This document shows, in pieces, positions 24,749 through 35,540 of a stretch of DNA of 46,091 bases. How positions within the stretch are numbered: position 1 is the first letter of the stretch; each line of letters starts with the position of its first letter. A program made the translations under genes and the position numbers. The DNA comes from an uncultured Lachnospiraceae bacterium (GTDB taxonomy: Bacteria > Bacillota > Clostridia > Lachnospirales > Lachnospiraceae). The notes beneath the pieces are model-generated. The model made no database searches. It was not told the DNA's origin and was given only the letters and a program-made list of their open reading frames with translations. Location of the stretch: the NCBI GenBank assembly GCA_947566705.1, contig CANOLA010000016.1:1-46091 (forward strand), in the 5' to 3' direction.

Positions 24749-27700
24749 TTACTGTAACAGCACCTCCATCTGCTGCAGCAGCTGTTTTACCACATCCATA
24801 ATGTCCCGGTTCTTCTCTCTCGAATTTGCCTCAGGAAAATAGGTAAAATACGGGTTCTTTGCATCTGCAGTAAATTTCAGTGACGGCTCGCATGCCGCAA
24901 CCAGCTCCGGTATCCGCGACAGATCCACCCTGGCGCGCTCGTACATGGTAATTTTCAGCTCTTTTTCTTTTTGTACAACTTCCTTAATATATAGCCGGTG
25001 GGCCATCCCCTTGAGTTTTGCAACTTCAAGCAGGTTTTCCACTGATTTCGGCGGCTCCCCGAAACGGTCGATCAGTTCCGCAAGAATCTCCTCTGCCTCC
25101 TCATCTGTCTCCACGCCTGCAATCCGCTTATACATATCCAGCTTCTGCGATTCACTGGCAATATAGGACGGCGGAATAAAGGCATTAATCCTGATATCAA
25201 CAGTAGTATCAAACGACTCCTCCACTTTATCCCCCCGCGCTTCTTTTACCGCCTGGTTTAACATTTTGCAGTAAAGGTCATACCCGACCGCTTCCATGTG
25301 TCCGCTCTGTTCGGCTCCCAGAAGGTTTCCGGCCCCCCGGATTTCCAGATCCCGCATGGCAATCTTAAACCCGCTTCCCAGGTCTGAATACTCACGGATG
25401 GAGGCAAGGCGTTTCTCCGCCACTTCCTTGAGTATTTTATTTCTCCGGTACATTAAAAATGCATAGGCAGTACGGTTGGAACGCCCCACACGCCCGCGCA
25501 GCTGGTAAAGCTGGGAAAGCCCCATGTTATCCGCATCATGGATAATCATGGTATTGACGTTCGAAATATCAAGTCCTGTTTCAATAATTGTCGTGGATAC
25601 CAGTACATCAATCTCTCCGTTAATAAAACGGTACATGATATCCTCCAGCTGGTTTTCCCGCATCTGCCCGTGCGCAAACGCGACCTCCGCCTCCGGCACA
25701 AGCGCCTGGATTTTTAACGCAACCTCGTCAATATCCTTTACCCGGTTATACACATAATAAACCTGGCCGTCCCTTGCAAGCTCCCTGGTGACCGCCTCAC
25801 GCACCATTTCCTCATTGTATTCCATGACATAGGTCTGCACCGGCATACGGTCAAGCGGCGGCTCCTCCAGAACACTCATATCCCGGATTCCAATCAGGCT
25901 CATGTGCAGGGTGCGCGGAATCGGCGTTGCAGTCAGGGTCAGCACATCCACATTCGTCTTAAGCTGCTTGATTTTCTCTTTGTGCGCGACCCCGAAGCGC
26001 TGTTCCTCATCTATTACCAGAAGCCCAAGGTCATGAAACACCACATCCTTTGACAAAAGCCTGTGGGTCCCCACGACAATATCCACCTGCCCCTTTTTCA
26101 GGTCGGCTATGCTTTTCTTCTGTTCCGCAGCAGAACGGAACCGGCAGAGTAAATCCACCCGTACCGGGAAATCCTTCATCCGCTGCGCAAAAGTGTTGTA
26201 AATCTGCTGCGCAAGAATGGTTGTCGGCGCAAGATAAGCCACCTGTTTGTTTTCCTGGACAGCCTTAAATGCCGCACGAATGGCAATTTCCGTCTTTCCG
26301 TAGCCCACATCCCCGCAAATCAGGCGGTCCATGATTTTGGTGCTTTCCATGTCACGCTTGGCAGCTTCAATTGCCAGCTCCTGATCCTCTGTTTCCTCAA
26401 ACGGAAACAGCTCTTCAAACTCACGCTGCCAGACCGTGTCCGGTCCGTACACATAACCGTTTTTTTTCTCTCTCTCTGCATACAGCTTCACTAAATCCTG
26501 TGCTATCTCGCGCACAGCGCCGCGTACCCTGCCCTTGGTTTTTGACCACTCCTGCCCTCCGAGTTTGTTCAGCTTCGGTTTTCTGGCATCCTTTCCGGCA
26601 TACTTCTGAATCAGCTCCAGCTGCGTTGCCAGAATATAGAGGTTGGAACCTCCGGAATATTCAATCTTGATATAATCTTTCACCTTATGGTCAGTTTCAA
26701 TCTTTTCAATACCCCTGTAAATTCCAAGTCCGTGGTTTTCGTGCACCACGTAATCCCCGACCGTAAGTGCCGTAAAGCTCTGTATTTTCTCGCCTTCATA
26801 GGTACGGTGCCGCTTCTTTTTCTTTTTTTCCGCACCAAAAATATCCGTCTCGGTAATAACTGCAAACTGCAGAATGGGATACTCATATCCCTTGTGTACC
26901 TTGCCATAGCACACCATAATCTGCCCCGGCAGCAGCTCGTGGTCATAGTCCTCAGTATAAAAACAATTTAAATCCTCATTTAATATATCATCTGCAAGGC
27001 GTTTTGCCCTTGTTCTCGAACCGGAAAGAAGAATAATCCGGTATCCTTTCTTTTTATAATGTTTCAGGTCCTTAATCAGCAGCTCAAAGCTGTTATTATA
27101 GGCGTTTACACTCTGTACATGTACGGCAAACTGCCCATTTGAGGAAAGTCCGCAGGTTTTCACATCCAGCGCTGAAACGGCAATGCAGGAATATTTTTCG
27201 AGCTTCCCCATAATTTCCCGGAAACCGAACAGCTCCTTCATCTGTCCCGGCAGAATATATCCTTTTTCCAGACGCTGTTTCATGCTTTCCGAAAATTCCA
27301 GCTCAGTCTGCTTCCCCCGTTCCGTACTCCTGCTCAGTTCGTCAAAAAACAAAAAAGTTTCATCTGGATTAAAATAATCAAGAAGACTTGTGCGCGCTCC
27401 GCCGAAATAGGACAGGAATGCATCCATCCCTGCTGTCATGGACAGTTCCCCCCATTCCTCGGCAAGTTCCTGCGCCATGGACAGCGCCCTGTGTGCCTCC
27501 TCAGTTTTCATCTCTTTCCGAAGCTTCGCTGAAAAACCTTCCGCCTCTTTCAGAAAGGCTTCGATTCCGGCTTCTTTTTCCTCCTTTGACAGCACCAGTT
27601 CACATGCCGGATAGATTGTAAGAGACTCAAGGTTTTCAATGGATTTCTGGCTCTCCACGTCAAAGGAACGTATCATATCCACTTCATCGCCCCAGAGTTC

Positions 27701-28270
27701 AATACGGACCGGATTTTCATCCGTCAGCGGAAACACATCCAGAATTCCGCCCCTGAGTGCAAACTGCCCGATATTGTCCACCTGGTATTCCTTTTCGTAC
27801 CCCATCCGCACGAGCTGCGCCACAAGCTCCTCCAGATTCACAGTGTCTCCCGGCGCAAGACAGAGGATGCTGTCCCACATCTGTTTTGCCGGTGCCATCG
27901 TGTTCATAAAAGCGTCAAATGTCGTAATTAATGTCACGCTCTCCTGCTCATGGACTGCTTTAAGTGCTGAAAGCCGTTCTGCCGTCAGCAGGTTTCCCCT
28001 GACGTCTGACTGGTAGAACAGCACATCCTTCGGCGGGTAATAAACGGCTGTCCGGTCAAAAAAACGGTAATCCTCATAAAGCTCCTTTGCCTTCTGCTCA
28101 TGAAACGTGACAATAATCCGGTTCTTTCTCGCCCTTCCGAGCGCATGAATCATATGTGGTTTCTGCGCATCCGTACAGCCGGAAACTGTAACCAGTCCCG
28201 GTTTCTGTACCGCGCGTGTCATTTCCTCATATCCGCTTAACTCTTCCAGCGGCTCAATAAATGCTCTCAC
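24749..28270 (-). CDS. mfd: Transcription-repair coupling factor
   Basis: 1173 residues, the usual length. An ATP-driven translocase that removes stalled RNA polymerase at DNA lesions and recruits UvrA. The order is an N-terminal UvrB-like region, a CarD-like polymerase-interacting domain near residue 500-560 ([17 protein letters not shown]), and the RecG-like helicase. The helicase has Walker [10 protein letters not shown] near 653, DEEQ near 753, and later QLRGRVGRS. The C-terminal TRCF domain ends the protein. It starts at GTG 28270, overlapping the pth stop by 4 bases (GTGA), so the two are coupled. Confidence 0.97.
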   Translation of the reverse strand: MRAFIEPLEELSGYEEMTRAVQKPGLVTVSGCTDAQKPHMIHALGRARKNRIIVTFHEQKAKELYEDYRFFDRTAVYYPPKDVLFYQSDVRGNLLTAERLSALKAVHEQESVTLITTFDAFMNTMAPAKQMWDSILCLAPGDTVNLEELVAQLVRMGYEKEYQVDNIGQFALRGGILDVFPLTDENPVRIELWGDEVDMIRSFDVESQKSIENLESLTIYPACELVLSKEEKEAGIEAFLKEAEGFSAKLRKEMKTEEAHRALSMAQELAEEWGELSMTAGMDAFLSYFGGARTSLLDYFNPDETFLFFDELSRSTERGKQTELEFSESMKQRLEKGYILPGQMKELFGFREIMGKLEKYSCIAVSALDVKTCGLSSNGQFAVHVQSVNAYNNSFELLIKDLKHYKKKGYRIILLSGSRTRAKRLADDILNEDLNCFYTEDYDHELLPGQIMVCYGKVHKGYEYPILQFAVITETDIFGAEKKKKKRHRTYEGEKIQSFTALTVGDYVVHENHGLGIYRGIEKIETDHKVKDYIKIEYSGGSNLYILATQLELIQKYAGKDARKPKLNKLGGQEWSKTKGRVRGAVREIAQDLVKLYAEREKKNGYVYGPDTVWQREFEELFPFEETEDQELAIEAAKRDMESTKIMDRLICGDVGYGKTEIAIRAAFKAVQENKQVAYLAPTTILAQQIYNTFAQRMKDFPVRVDLLCRFRSAAEQKKSIADLKKGQVDIVVGTHRLLSKDVVFHDLGLLVIDEEQRFGVAHKEKIKQLKTNVDVLTLTATPIPRTLHMSLIGIRDMSVLEEPPLDRMPVQTYVMEYNEEMVREAVTRELARDGQVYYVYNRVKDIDEVALKIQALVPEAEVAFAHGQMRENQLEDIMYRFINGEIDVLVSTTIIETGLDISNVNTMIIHDADNMGLSQLYQLRGRVGRSNRTAYAFLMYRRNKILKEVAEKRLASIREYSDLGSGFKIAMRDLEIRGAGNLLGAEQSGHMEAVGYDLYCKMLNQAVKEARGDKVEESFDTTVDIRINAFIPPSYIASESQKLDMYKRIAGVETDEEAEEILAELIDRFGEPPKSVENLLEVAKLKGMAHRLYIKEVVQKEKELKITMYERARVDLSRIPELVAACEPSLKFTADAKNPYFTYFPEANSREKNRDIMDVVKQLLQQMEVLLQ

Positions 28271-28851
28271 CCTTGTCTCTCCTGCTTTTTTGCATTAAAA
28301 TCATTCATTGCCCTGTCCACGAACCCCTGCAGCATAAGGACAGCAGCATCCCCGGCGTCCCTTATGGCTTCCTCCGCCAGGGCACGGTCTTCCTCAGAAA
28401 ATCGTCCCAGCACATAATCCGCAAGGTCCCAGCCCTTCGGCTTTTCCCCTACGCCGATTTTGATGCGCATAAAATTCTGTGTTCCAGTGCAGGCAATAAT
28501 ACTCTTAATTCCATTATGCCCGCCTGCGCTCCCTTTTTTGCGCACGCGGATATTCCCCGGTGCCAGAGAAATATCGTCAAAAACCACCAGCATTTCCGAT
28601 TCCGCATCCAGCTTATAAAAATTAATAATCTCAGCCAGACTCTCCCCGCTTAAATTCATATAAGTCTGCGGCTTAGCGAGAAGTACTTTCGTGCCCTCAA
28701 TCACGCCCGTGCCGACCAGCGCTTTATGCTTCTTTTCCCTGATGGAAATTCCATAACGGTCCGCCAGTGCGTCCACAGCGTCAAATCCAATATTATGCCT
28801 TGTCTTTTCGTATCTTCTGTCCGGATTTCCCAGACCTGCAATCAAAAACAT
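28267..28851 (-). CDS. pth: Peptidyl-tRNA hydrolase
   Basis: A 194-residue cytosolic enzyme that frees peptides from peptidyl-tRNA. GLGNPDRRYEKTRHNIGF carries the conserved Asn and catalytic His, LAKPQTYMNLSGES and VVFDDISL follow, and GGHNGIKSI is the family signature. Its 3' end overlaps mfd, as is common in Firmicutes. A terminator at 28904 separates it from spoVG. Confidence 0.96.
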   Translation of the reverse strand: MFLIAGLGNPDRRYEKTRHNIGFDAVDALADRYGISIREKKHKALVGTGVIEGTKVLLAKPQTYMNLSGESLAEIINFYKLDAESEMLVVFDDISLAPGNIRVRKKGSAGGHNGIKSIIACTGTQNFMRIKIGVGEKPKGWDLADYVLGRFSEEDRALAEEAIRDAGDAAVLMLQGFVDRAMNDFNAKKQERQG

Positions 28852-28863
28852 ACCAGTTCCTTC

Positions 28864-28903
28864 CCTGAAAATAATGATTTACCTGAAAATAATGATTTAC
28901 CTG
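28864..28903. repeat. 18-bp tandem repeat before pth
   Basis: CCTGAAAATAATGATTTA occurs twice head to tail (28864-28881 and 28882-28899), and a third partial copy (CCTG) runs on from 28900. It lies between the spoVG terminator and the pth start, where a simple slippage repeat would change leader length only. Confidence 0.8.
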
Positions 28904-28931
28904 AAAAGAGGCTGTGGATTACTCCACAGCC
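28904..28931 (-). terminator. Terminator after spoVG
   Basis: A perfect 9-bp GC-rich stem, GGCTGTGGA / TCCACAGCC, has a 4-base loop. It is followed by TCTTTTC on the minus strand. Confidence 0.8.
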
Positions 28932-28956
28932 CCCACAACAACCTTATTTTAAAGGT

Positions 28957-29223
28957 TTATTCCTTCTCCTGCAAGACCTCTTCATATTTTTTTAGTATTA
29001 ACCCCTGAATATGCTCCCTTGTTCCGGAATTAATCGGGTGTGCGATGTCGCGGTATTCCCCGTCGCTCGCCCTGCGGCTCGGCATTGCAATAAACAGGCC
29101 CTTTTCCCCCTCAATGACCTTAATGTCATGAACCACAAACTCATCATCAATCGTGATGGACACCACCGCTTTCATTTTTCCCTCTTTGTCTATCCTGCGG
29201 ATTCTTACATCTGTAATCTGCAT
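28957..29223 (-). CDS. spoVG: SpoVG family regulator
   Basis: About 88 residues from [10 protein letters not shown]. The ATG at 29223 is preceded by AAAGGGGG; an earlier in-frame start is rejected. The family core is intact: [21 protein letters not shown], then [11 protein letters not shown] and [10 protein letters not shown]. SpoVG is a nucleic-acid-binding regulator of septation, sporulation and surface traits in Firmicutes. It is 48 bases downstream of glgD and may share its transcript. Confidence 0.95.
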   Translation of the reverse strand: MQITDVRIRRIDKEGKMKAVVSITIDDEFVVHDIKVIEGEKGLFIAMPSRRASDGEYRDIAHPINSGTREHIQGLILKKYEEVLQEKE

Positions 29224-29271
29224 AACCATCCCCCTTTTAGTCGTATGTAGGTATTCCACAATCTGTTCCTT

Positions 29272-30390
29272 CTAAAGAAGATATCTGTCGTTTTTTTCTG
29301 AAACGACCAGTATTTTGTTCTCACCGCTGTAATAGGTATTCGCCTTGAGTGTCCCATGGCTTTCTACGATACAGTTTTCCACATGGGTATTGTCACCAAT
29401 ATATACATCATTCAGAATAATGGAATTTTTGATGACACAGTTTTTCCCAACGAACACTTTTTTAAACAGCACTGAATTTTCCACCTGGCTGTTGATGATA
29501 CAGCCGCTTGATACCAGACTGCCGCTGACCTTTGAACCGGCATTGTATTTTGCCGGCGGCAGATCGTCCACCCTTGAATAAATCTTTGGCTCCTGCCGGA
29601 AAAAGTGGTCGCGCAGGTCTGACTTCAGAAAATCCATGTTGGTACGGTAATAATCATCCACACTTGCAATATTGCTCCAGTAGCTTTTCAGCTTGTAACC
29701 GCAAATTTTCTTGATATTCCGGTAGCGTATCAGTACATCGGTCACAAAATCAAACCTGTTTTCCTCCGCTGTCTTCTCCAGAATCTCAATCAGCTGTCTC
29801 CTGCGGATGACATATACGCCTGCCGAAATGGTATTGGACTGCGCCACAAGCGGCTTCTCCTCAAATTCCGTAATACGTGAATCCTCATTCATACGGATGA
29901 CCCCGAACCGGCTCACATCCGCGTCTGCCGGCATATCCTTGCAGGCTATGGTGATATCCGCCTTCTTTGCGATATGGAAATCCAGCAGGTCATTGTAGTC
30001 CATTTTATAAACACAGTCCCCGCTGGAGATGATCACATACGGCTCATGGCGTTTTTTCAGAAAATCAATGTTCTGGCACATCGCATCCGCAGTCCCGCGG
30101 AACCAGTCGCTGTTCTCCGCTGTCATAGTCGGAGTAAAAAGATACATTCCTCCCTGTTTACGTCCAAAATCCCACCATTTTGATGAACTTAAATGTTCAT
30201 TTAAGGAACGGGCATTGTACTGGGTCAGTACGGCAACCGTCTGTACATGCGAATTGCTCATATTGCTCAGCGCAAAGTCAATGCAGCGGAAGCTCCCGCC
30301 GATTGGCATCGCTGGAATTGCACGCTTTCTGGAAAGTCCCCCCATCCGGTTGTTGTTGCCGCCCGCCAAAATAATTCCTACTGCTTTCAT
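29272..30390 (-). CDS. glgD: GlgD subunit of glucose-1-phosphate adenylyltransferase
   Basis: A 372-residue homolog of GlgC. The nucleotidyltransferase N-terminus is altered ([25 protein letters not shown]), followed by a left-handed beta-helix C-terminus ([28 protein letters not shown]). GlgD pairs with GlgC in Firmicutes and is usually the regulatory or poorly catalytic subunit of ADP-glucose synthesis for glycogen. It overlaps glgC by 4 bases (ATGA). Confidence 0.95.
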   Translation of the reverse strand: MKAVGIILAGGNNNRMGGLSRKRAIPAMPIGGSFRCIDFALSNMSNSHVQTVAVLTQYNARSLNEHLSSSKWWDFGRKQGGMYLFTPTMTAENSDWFRGTADAMCQNIDFLKKRHEPYVIISSGDCVYKMDYNDLLDFHIAKKADITIACKDMPADADVSRFGVIRMNEDSRITEFEEKPLVAQSNTISAGVYVIRRRQLIEILEKTAEENRFDFVTDVLIRYRNIKKICGYKLKSYWSNIASVDDYYRTNMDFLKSDLRDHFFRQEPKIYSRVDDLPPAKYNAGSKVSGSLVSSGCIINSQVENSVLFKKVFVGKNCVIKNSIILNDVYIGDNTHVENCIVESHGTLKANTYYSGENKILVVSEKNDRYLL

Positions 30391-31667
30391 TTTCTGTCAC
30401 CTGCCTTAATAATTGCTCCGCCGCCTGCCAGCAGTCCGTCCGGATAATCACCTGCCTCCCTGGATGTTTCTCCTGAGATGGCCGTATTCTTTCCTACTCT
30501 TACGTTTGACGGAATGGTTGAATTTTCCCCAATCGTAACAAGCCCAAAGGAATAAACATCCTCATTCAGTACGTTCGGCGCCTCATCTCCGAAGCCAAGG
30601 ACAACGCCGTCACCGATTTTACAGTTTTCTGCAATAATCGCCTTTTCAATCGTCACATTGTCACCAATATCCGTATCTTTCATAATAATTGAATCCCGGA
30701 TGATGGTACCCCTTCCGATATGCACATTCGGACCAATGACCGAATGAATAACGGCACCGTAAATCTCGGAAGCTTCTCCGATAATACAGCGTTCCACACT
30801 TGCCTCAGGGGCTATGTACTGCGGCTCTATGGTGTCACATTTCGTGTAAATCTTCCAGTATTCTTCATAGAGATTAAATTCCGGAATCAGATCCACAAGC
30901 TCCATGTTTGCCTCCCAGTAGGAACCGAGTGTCCCGACGTCCTTCCAGTAGCCATTGAATTCGTAGGCAAAAAGACGCTTTTCATTTTCAAAACAGTATG
31001 GAATAATGTGTTTTCCAAAGTCACATTTCTTCTGGTCCTTTAATTCAATCAGCGCATCCTTAAGCACGTTCCAGGAGAAAATATAGATTCCCATGGATGC
31101 AAGATTGCTCCGCGGTTTTTCCGGCTTCTCCTCAAAGTCCTGTATCTTTTTGTTCTCGTCCGCAATCACAATTCCAAAACGCCCTGCCTCCTCCATCGGC
31201 ACCGGCATGGTCGCAATGGTAACGTCCGCCTTGTTCTCCTTATGGAAATCCAGCATGACCTCATAATCCATTTTGTAAATGTGATCACCGGAAAGAATCA
31301 GTACGTATTCCGGATTATAGTTTTCCATATAACGCAGATTCTGGTAAATCGCGTTTGCCGTCCCTGTATACCACTCACTGTTGTTGCTCCGTTCATACGG
31401 CGGCAGAACCGTCACGCCTCCGTTATTACGGTCCAGGTCCCACGGAATACCGATTCCGATATGGGTATTCAGCCGCAGGGGCTGATACTGCGTCAGTACC
31501 CCGACGGTATCAATACCTGAATTAATGCAGTTACTGAGCGGGAAATCAATAATTCTGTACTTGCCGCCAAACGCCACTGCCGGCTTTGCGACATCCGATG
31601 TCAGAACTCCAAGTCTGCTGCCCTGACCGCCAGCTAAAAGCATAGCTATCATTTCTTTCTTAATCAC
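30387..31667 (-). CDS. glgC: Glucose-1-phosphate adenylyltransferase catalytic subunit
   Basis: 426 residues. It makes ADP-glucose from glucose-1-phosphate and ATP, the committed step of bacterial glycogen synthesis. Visible are [43 protein letters not shown] and [10 protein letters not shown], with a beta-helix C-terminus. The start is GTG 31667, preceded by GAGGAG. A promoter with an extended -10 lies at 31741-31769. No glycogen synthase or branching enzyme is in the window. Confidence 0.97.
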   Translation of the reverse strand: MIKKEMIAMLLAGGQGSRLGVLTSDVAKPAVAFGGKYRIIDFPLSNCINSGIDTVGVLTQYQPLRLNTHIGIGIPWDLDRNNGGVTVLPPYERSNNSEWYTGTANAIYQNLRYMENYNPEYVLILSGDHIYKMDYEVMLDFHKENKADVTIATMPVPMEEAGRFGIVIADENKKIQDFEEKPEKPRSNLASMGIYIFSWNVLKDALIELKDQKKCDFGKHIIPYCFENEKRLFAYEFNGYWKDVGTLGSYWEANMELVDLIPEFNLYEEYWKIYTKCDTIEPQYIAPEASVERCIIGEASEIYGAVIHSVIGPNVHIGRGTIIRDSIIMKDTDIGDNVTIEKAIIAENCKIGDGVVLGFGDEAPNVLNEDVYSFGLVTIGENSTIPSNVRVGKNTAISGETSREAGDYPDGLLAGGGAIIKAGDRK

Positions 31668-31740
31668 GTCATCACTCCTCGTCTGTCCTTAAAATTTGTA
31701 GTCAATATTATGTTACCGTCATTCTTTAATACTTTTCTTC

Positions 31741-31769
31741 ATTATAGCATAACTGCTGTACACCCACAA
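31741..31769 (-). promoter_or_regulatory. Promoter of glgC-glgD
   Basis: TTGTGG, 17 bases, then TATAAT preceded by TGC (extended -10), reading leftward toward glgC. Confidence 0.65.
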
Positions 31770-31853
31770 CACTTTTCACAATTTTCCGTATTTTTCTTTC
31801 CATTTTTTGTCACATTGCACAATACATTTTCGGGTGCGCAGGCGGCAGGCGCG

Positions 31854-31862
31854 TGGTATAAT
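31854..31862 (+). promoter_or_regulatory. Extended -10 promoter of murC
   Basis: TGGTATAAT (TGnTATAAT) lies 38 bases before the murC ATG. No good -35 is visible, as expected for an extended -10 promoter. Confidence 0.55.
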
Positions 31863-31900
31863 AAAATAAAAACAAAAATTCAGTCAGGTAGGTATGCTTC

Positions 31901-33280
31901 ATGTATAAATTAAATTTTAATCAGCCAATCCGCATTCATTTTATAGGAATTGGCGGTATCAGTATGAGCGGACTTGCGGAAATCCTTATGGAAAAAGGCT
32001 TTACGGTTTCCGGCTCCGATGCAAGGGAATCGGACATTACCCGCACGCTTGCTGCAAAGGGCGCATCCGTTTTTTACGGACAGAGTGCAGACCACATTGC
32101 GGACGGCACTGACCTCGTTGTTTACACTGCGGCAATTCATCCGGATAATCCGGAATTTACCGCGGCAGAGGCCAAAAACATTCCCATGCTTTCCCGTGCC
32201 GAACTGCTCGGACAGATCATGGACAATTATGAAAAGTCCATCGCAGTGGCAGGAACTCACGGCAAAACCACAACAACCTCAATGGTCAGCGAAATCCTGC
32301 TTGCAGGGAAAACGGACCCGACCATTACGGTTGGCGGCATCCTTCCTTCCATTGGCGGCAATCTGCGTGTCGGCAGTTCCCCGTTTTTTGTATCGGAAGC
32401 ATGCGAGTATACAAACAGCTTTTTAAATTTCCGACCAAAATACAGCATCATCTTAAATATCGAGGCCGAACACCTGGATTTCTTTAAGGACCTGGAAGAT
32501 ATCAGGCATTCCTTCCGCCTCTTCGCGGAAAACACCGCAGCGGACGGGGTACTCGTTATCAACAGTGAAATTCCGGATTCAGCCGGCATTACCGATAGGC
32601 TTGGCGCAAAGGTTGTTACATTCGGCTTTGATGAGAACGCCGATTATTATGCCGCAGATATCAGCTACGACGATAAGGCGTGTCCGTCCTTTATGCTTAT
32701 GGTTCACGGCAGGGAAGCTGCCCGCATCCGTCTTTCGGTTCCGGGACGCCACAACTTAAGCAACGCCCTTGCGGCAGCCGCCCTCTGCGCATCCATGGGC
32801 ATCGGCCTGGATGCCGTTACAGAAGGACTTCTTGCATTTGGCGGCGCAGACCGGCGTTTCCAGTATAAGGGACACATGGGTTCTGTGACTGTCATTGACG
32901 ATTACGCACACCATCCGACGGAAATCCGTGCAACCCTGACTGCTGCACAGAATTATCCGCACGGGCGGCTTGTACTCGTGTTTCAGCCGCACACCTATTC
33001 CCGTACAAAAGCATTCCTTCACGATTTTGCCGAGGTCCTGTCCCTTGCCGATGTAGTCGTTCTTACCGACATCTATGCAGCCAGGGAACAGAATACCTGC
33101 GGAATCAGCTCAAAGGATCTTCTCGCCCTTTTAAAAGAAAAAGGACAGGAGGCATATTATTTTCCATCTTTTGATGAGACAGAAAAATTTTTACGGGAGA
33201 CATGTGTCCACGATGATTTGTTGATAACCATGGGGGCCGGAAACGTTGTAGAAATCGCCGAGGCTCTCCTTGATACATAA
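31901..33280 (+). CDS. murC: UDP-N-acetylmuramate-L-alanine ligase
   Basis: 459 residues. A cytosolic Mur ligase that adds the first amino acid of the peptidoglycan stem. The N-terminus has the Rossmann loop GIGGISMSGLAEIL, and AGTHGKTTTTSM near residue 117 is the ATP-binding P-loop. EACEYTNSFL and DDYAHHPTEI are MurC signatures. CAGGTAGG precedes the ATG. It is followed by the DnaD-like gene, which has its own promoter. Confidence 0.97.
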   Translation: MYKLNFNQPIRIHFIGIGGISMSGLAEILMEKGFTVSGSDARESDITRTLAAKGASVFYGQSADHIADGTDLVVYTAAIHPDNPEFTAAEAKNIPMLSRAELLGQIMDNYEKSIAVAGTHGKTTTTSMVSEILLAGKTDPTITVGGILPSIGGNLRVGSSPFFVSEACEYTNSFLNFRPKYSIILNIEAEHLDFFKDLEDIRHSFRLFAENTAADGVLVINSEIPDSAGITDRLGAKVVTFGFDENADYYAADISYDDKACPSFMLMVHGREAARIRLSVPGRHNLSNALAAAALCASMGIGLDAVTEGLLAFGGADRRFQYKGHMGSVTVIDDYAHHPTEIRATLTAAQNYPHGRLVLVFQPHTYSRTKAFLHDFAEVLSLADVVVLTDIYAAREQNTCGISSKDLLALLKEKGQEAYYFPSFDETEKFLRETCVHDDLLITMGAGNVVEIAEALLDT

Positions 33281-33298
33281 TTATCCACATTATCCACC
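33281..33298. promoter_or_regulatory. Two tandem DnaA boxes
   Basis: TTATCCACA (33281-33289, perfect consensus) is followed directly by TTATCCACC (33290-33298, one mismatch) in the same orientation. They lie just after the murC stop and about 70 bases before the -35 region of the DnaD/DnaI promoter. Confidence 0.6.
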
Positions 33299-33364
33299 TT
33301 GTCCATTCGGTACCTAATGTTTATAAAACCCTTGATTTTGCTGGTTTTTTCAACTTTTTTCTGC

Positions 33365-33393
33365 TTCCATTTGGAATATGGTTGTGTTATAAT
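33365..33393 (+). promoter_or_regulatory. Promoter of the dnaD-like operon
   Basis: TATAAT at 33388-33393 is preceded by TGT (extended -10). TTCCAT lies 17 bases upstream as a weak -35. The start codon is 30 bases downstream. Confidence 0.55.
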
Positions 33394-33423
33394 CACATGT
33401 GCATAACAAGAGGGGTACTGCTT

Positions 33424-34479
33424 ATGGTAAACATTCAGCTACACAACGATTGTCCAACTACAGACACAATGATTCCAAATCAGTTCATCGACGACTTCAT
33501 GCCTGAGGCCAACGGTGAATTTGTAAAGGTATATTTATATTTATTACGGTGCATCCATTCTTATGCAGAGATTTGTACAATTTCTGCAATTGCCTCTAAA
33601 TTTAACCAGACAGAGATGGACGTCATGCGTGCGCTCCGCTACTGGCAGAAGGCAGGTCTTCTGGCACTGGACGAGGATAAGGATATGCAGATCTGCGGTC
33701 TGCATCTGCTGCCGTATCCGGCAAAGGCGCCTGTCATAACAAAAACAGCTCCAGAGCCGGAACCTGTAAAAGAAGAAAAACCGGTTTCCCGTACTTTGGA
33801 CAGACACAGATATACGGCGGATGAGATTATGGCTTTCCGCAGGGACGAGAGTGTTTCCGAACTGTTTTTTGTTGTGGAAACCTATATCAAACATCCGCTT
33901 TCCGAAAATGACATGAATACCGTGCTGTACTGGCACGAGGAACTTCATTTTTCAACGGAGCTTATCGTTTATCTGCTGGAATACTGCATCAGCAAAGGGC
34001 ATACCAGTATGCGCTATCTTGACAAGGTGGCCCTCGGCTGGCATGAAAAAAACATTACTTCCGTGGAGCAGGCAAAAGAGGACGCCGCCATTCACAGCCA
34101 GGCATATTACGGTGTCATGAAGGCATTCGGCATCACCGGAAGAAGCCTGGTGGAATCAGAAAAGAACTTTATCCGTAAATGGACGAAGGAATTTGCTTTT
34201 GACCTTCCAATGATTCAGGAAGCATGCAGCCGCACAATGACCGCCATCCACCAGCCGAGCTTTGAATATACGGATTCGATTCTTACGAACTGGCATAACA
34301 ACAGTGTACATACGGCTGCAGATGTGAAGAAGCTTGACGCTTCCTACAGTAAAAATAAAAAGATTACCGTCAACACGTCTTCCGCACCCCGGAAGAAAAA
34401 CAGTTTTAATAATTTCAGTTCCCGTGACTATGATTATGATAATCTCGAAGAGATGCTTCTGTCTTCATCAGCACGGTAG
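33424..34479 (+). CDS. DnaD-domain replication initiation protein
   Basis: About 351 residues from MVNIQLHND at 33424, preceded by AAGAGGGG. The N-terminal winged-helix region (NGEFVKVYLYLLRC, ASKFNQTEMDVMRALRYWQKAGLL) matches DnaD DDBH1. An acidic linker follows, then a DnaB_2/DDBH2 region (FVVETYIKHPLSENDMNTVL..., YLLEYC...SMRYLDKVALGWHE). DnaD-type proteins help load the replicative helicase at origins. It lies 20 bases before the helicase-loader gene, so the pair acts together. Tandem DnaA boxes lie upstream of the promoter. Confidence 0.9.
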   Translation: MVNIQLHNDCPTTDTMIPNQFIDDFMPEANGEFVKVYLYLLRCIHSYAEICTISAIASKFNQTEMDVMRALRYWQKAGLLALDEDKDMQICGLHLLPYPAKAPVITKTAPEPEPVKEEKPVSRTLDRHRYTADEIMAFRRDESVSELFFVVETYIKHPLSENDMNTVLYWHEELHFSTELIVYLLEYCISKGHTSMRYLDKVALGWHEKNITSVEQAKEDAAIHSQAYYGVMKAFGITGRSLVESEKNFIRKWTKEFAFDLPMIQEACSRTMTAIHQPSFEYTDSILTNWHNNSVHTAADVKKLDASYSKNKKITVNTSSAPRKKNSFNNFSSRDYDYDNLEEMLLSSSAR

Positions 34480-34499
34480 TTTCTGTAACGGAGGAAACC

Positions 34500-35498
34500 A
34501 TGCCACTTTCTAATTCACAGTATGATGAAATCATGCGTGATTACGACAAAAGGCAACTGCATAACCGCCACCTTCTGGATACAAGGAAGGATGAGGTCTT
34601 TCAAAAGATTCCGCGCATAAAGGAAATTGACGCCCTTGTGGCTTCCAGCGCGGTGGAAAAGGCGCGTCTGTACTTAAACGGGGACACCAGTGCCGTAACC
34701 TCTTTAAAAGAGAATCTGGACGCCCTGCGCAGCGAAAAAAAACAGCTGCTTTCAGAACACGGATACCCCCAGGACTATCTGGAACCCGTTTACACCTGCA
34801 GGGACTGCAGGGACAGCGGTTACCGCGACGGCAGGAAATGCCACTGCTTTACGCAGGCTGTGATTAATACGGTCTATGCGCAGTCCAACATACGCGCGAT
34901 TCTGGACCGTGAAAACTTTGATACATTTTCTTATGACTATTATTCAGACGAAGATATCAGCAGCACTACTGGTTTATCTTCTCTTACCACTGCACAGAAT
35001 GCTGTGCAGGAGTGCCGGAATTTTATTAAGGATTTTGATTCCAGACACGGAAATCTTCTGATTTACGGCAAGACCGGTGTCGGCAAAACCTTTTTATCCA
35101 ACTGTGTTGCCAGGGAACTCCTTGAAAAGGGACGTTCCGTCATATACTTTACAGCTTTCCAGTTATTTGATATATTAAGCAAGGGTGTTTTTGACAAAGA
35201 CGCAGATGCAATCGCTGCCCACCAGAATATTTTCGACTGTGACCTTCTGGTTATTGACGATTTAGGCACAGAGCTTTCCAATGCCTTTACGACATCGCAG
35301 CTTTTCCTTTGTGTCAACGAGCGGCTTCTGCGCCAGAAATCCACGATTATTTCCACCAACCTGAGTCTGAACCAGATTGTGGAGATTTATTCGGAACGCA
35401 CTTTTTCGCGGCTCTGTGACGCATATACCCTGATTCATCTGTTTTCCAGGGTGGACATCCGCATCCAAAAACGCAAAAAACCTGCAAAGCAGGTTTAA
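34500..35498 (+). CDS. DnaI/DnaC-type helicase loader ATPase
   Basis: 332 residues. The N-terminal region has a cysteine cluster (CRDCRDSGYRDGRKCHC) near residue 100, as in DnaI/DnaC loaders. Walker A IYGKTGVGKTFLSN is near residue 190, Walker B LLVIDDLG near 250, and an Arg-finger segment (YSERTFSRL) lies near the end. It loads replicative helicase. It is co-transcribed with the DnaD-like gene. GTAACGGAGGAAACC gives a strong ribosome-binding site. Confidence 0.92.
   Translation: MPLSNSQYDEIMRDYDKRQLHNRHLLDTRKDEVFQKIPRIKEIDALVASSAVEKARLYLNGDTSAVTSLKENLDALRSEKKQLLSEHGYPQDYLEPVYTCRDCRDSGYRDGRKCHCFTQAVINTVYAQSNIRAILDRENFDTFSYDYYSDEDISSTTGLSSLTTAQNAVQECRNFIKDFDSRHGNLLIYGKTGVGKTFLSNCVARELLEKGRSVIYFTAFQLFDILSKGVFDKDADAIAAHQNIFDCDLLVIDDLGTELSNAFTTSQLFLCVNERLLRQKSTIISTNLSLNQIVEIYSERTFSRLCDAYTLIHLFSRVDIRIQKRKKPAKQV
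35478..35496 (+). terminator. Hairpin at the end of the helicase-loader gene (weak)
   Basis: A perfect 8-bp stem, AAACCTGC / GCAGGTTT, has an AAA loop and overlaps the last codons. No U-run follows, so it is at most an attenuator before prs. Confidence 0.3.
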
Positions 35499-35540
35499 GT
35501 TATAAAAGCAACAAGATTTTACAAATGGAGGACTAAATTA

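Noticed and set aside
28864-28903. Short tandem repeat considered as a CRISPR remnant or operator
   Set aside because: Only two full copies with no spacer between them; simple slippage explains it.
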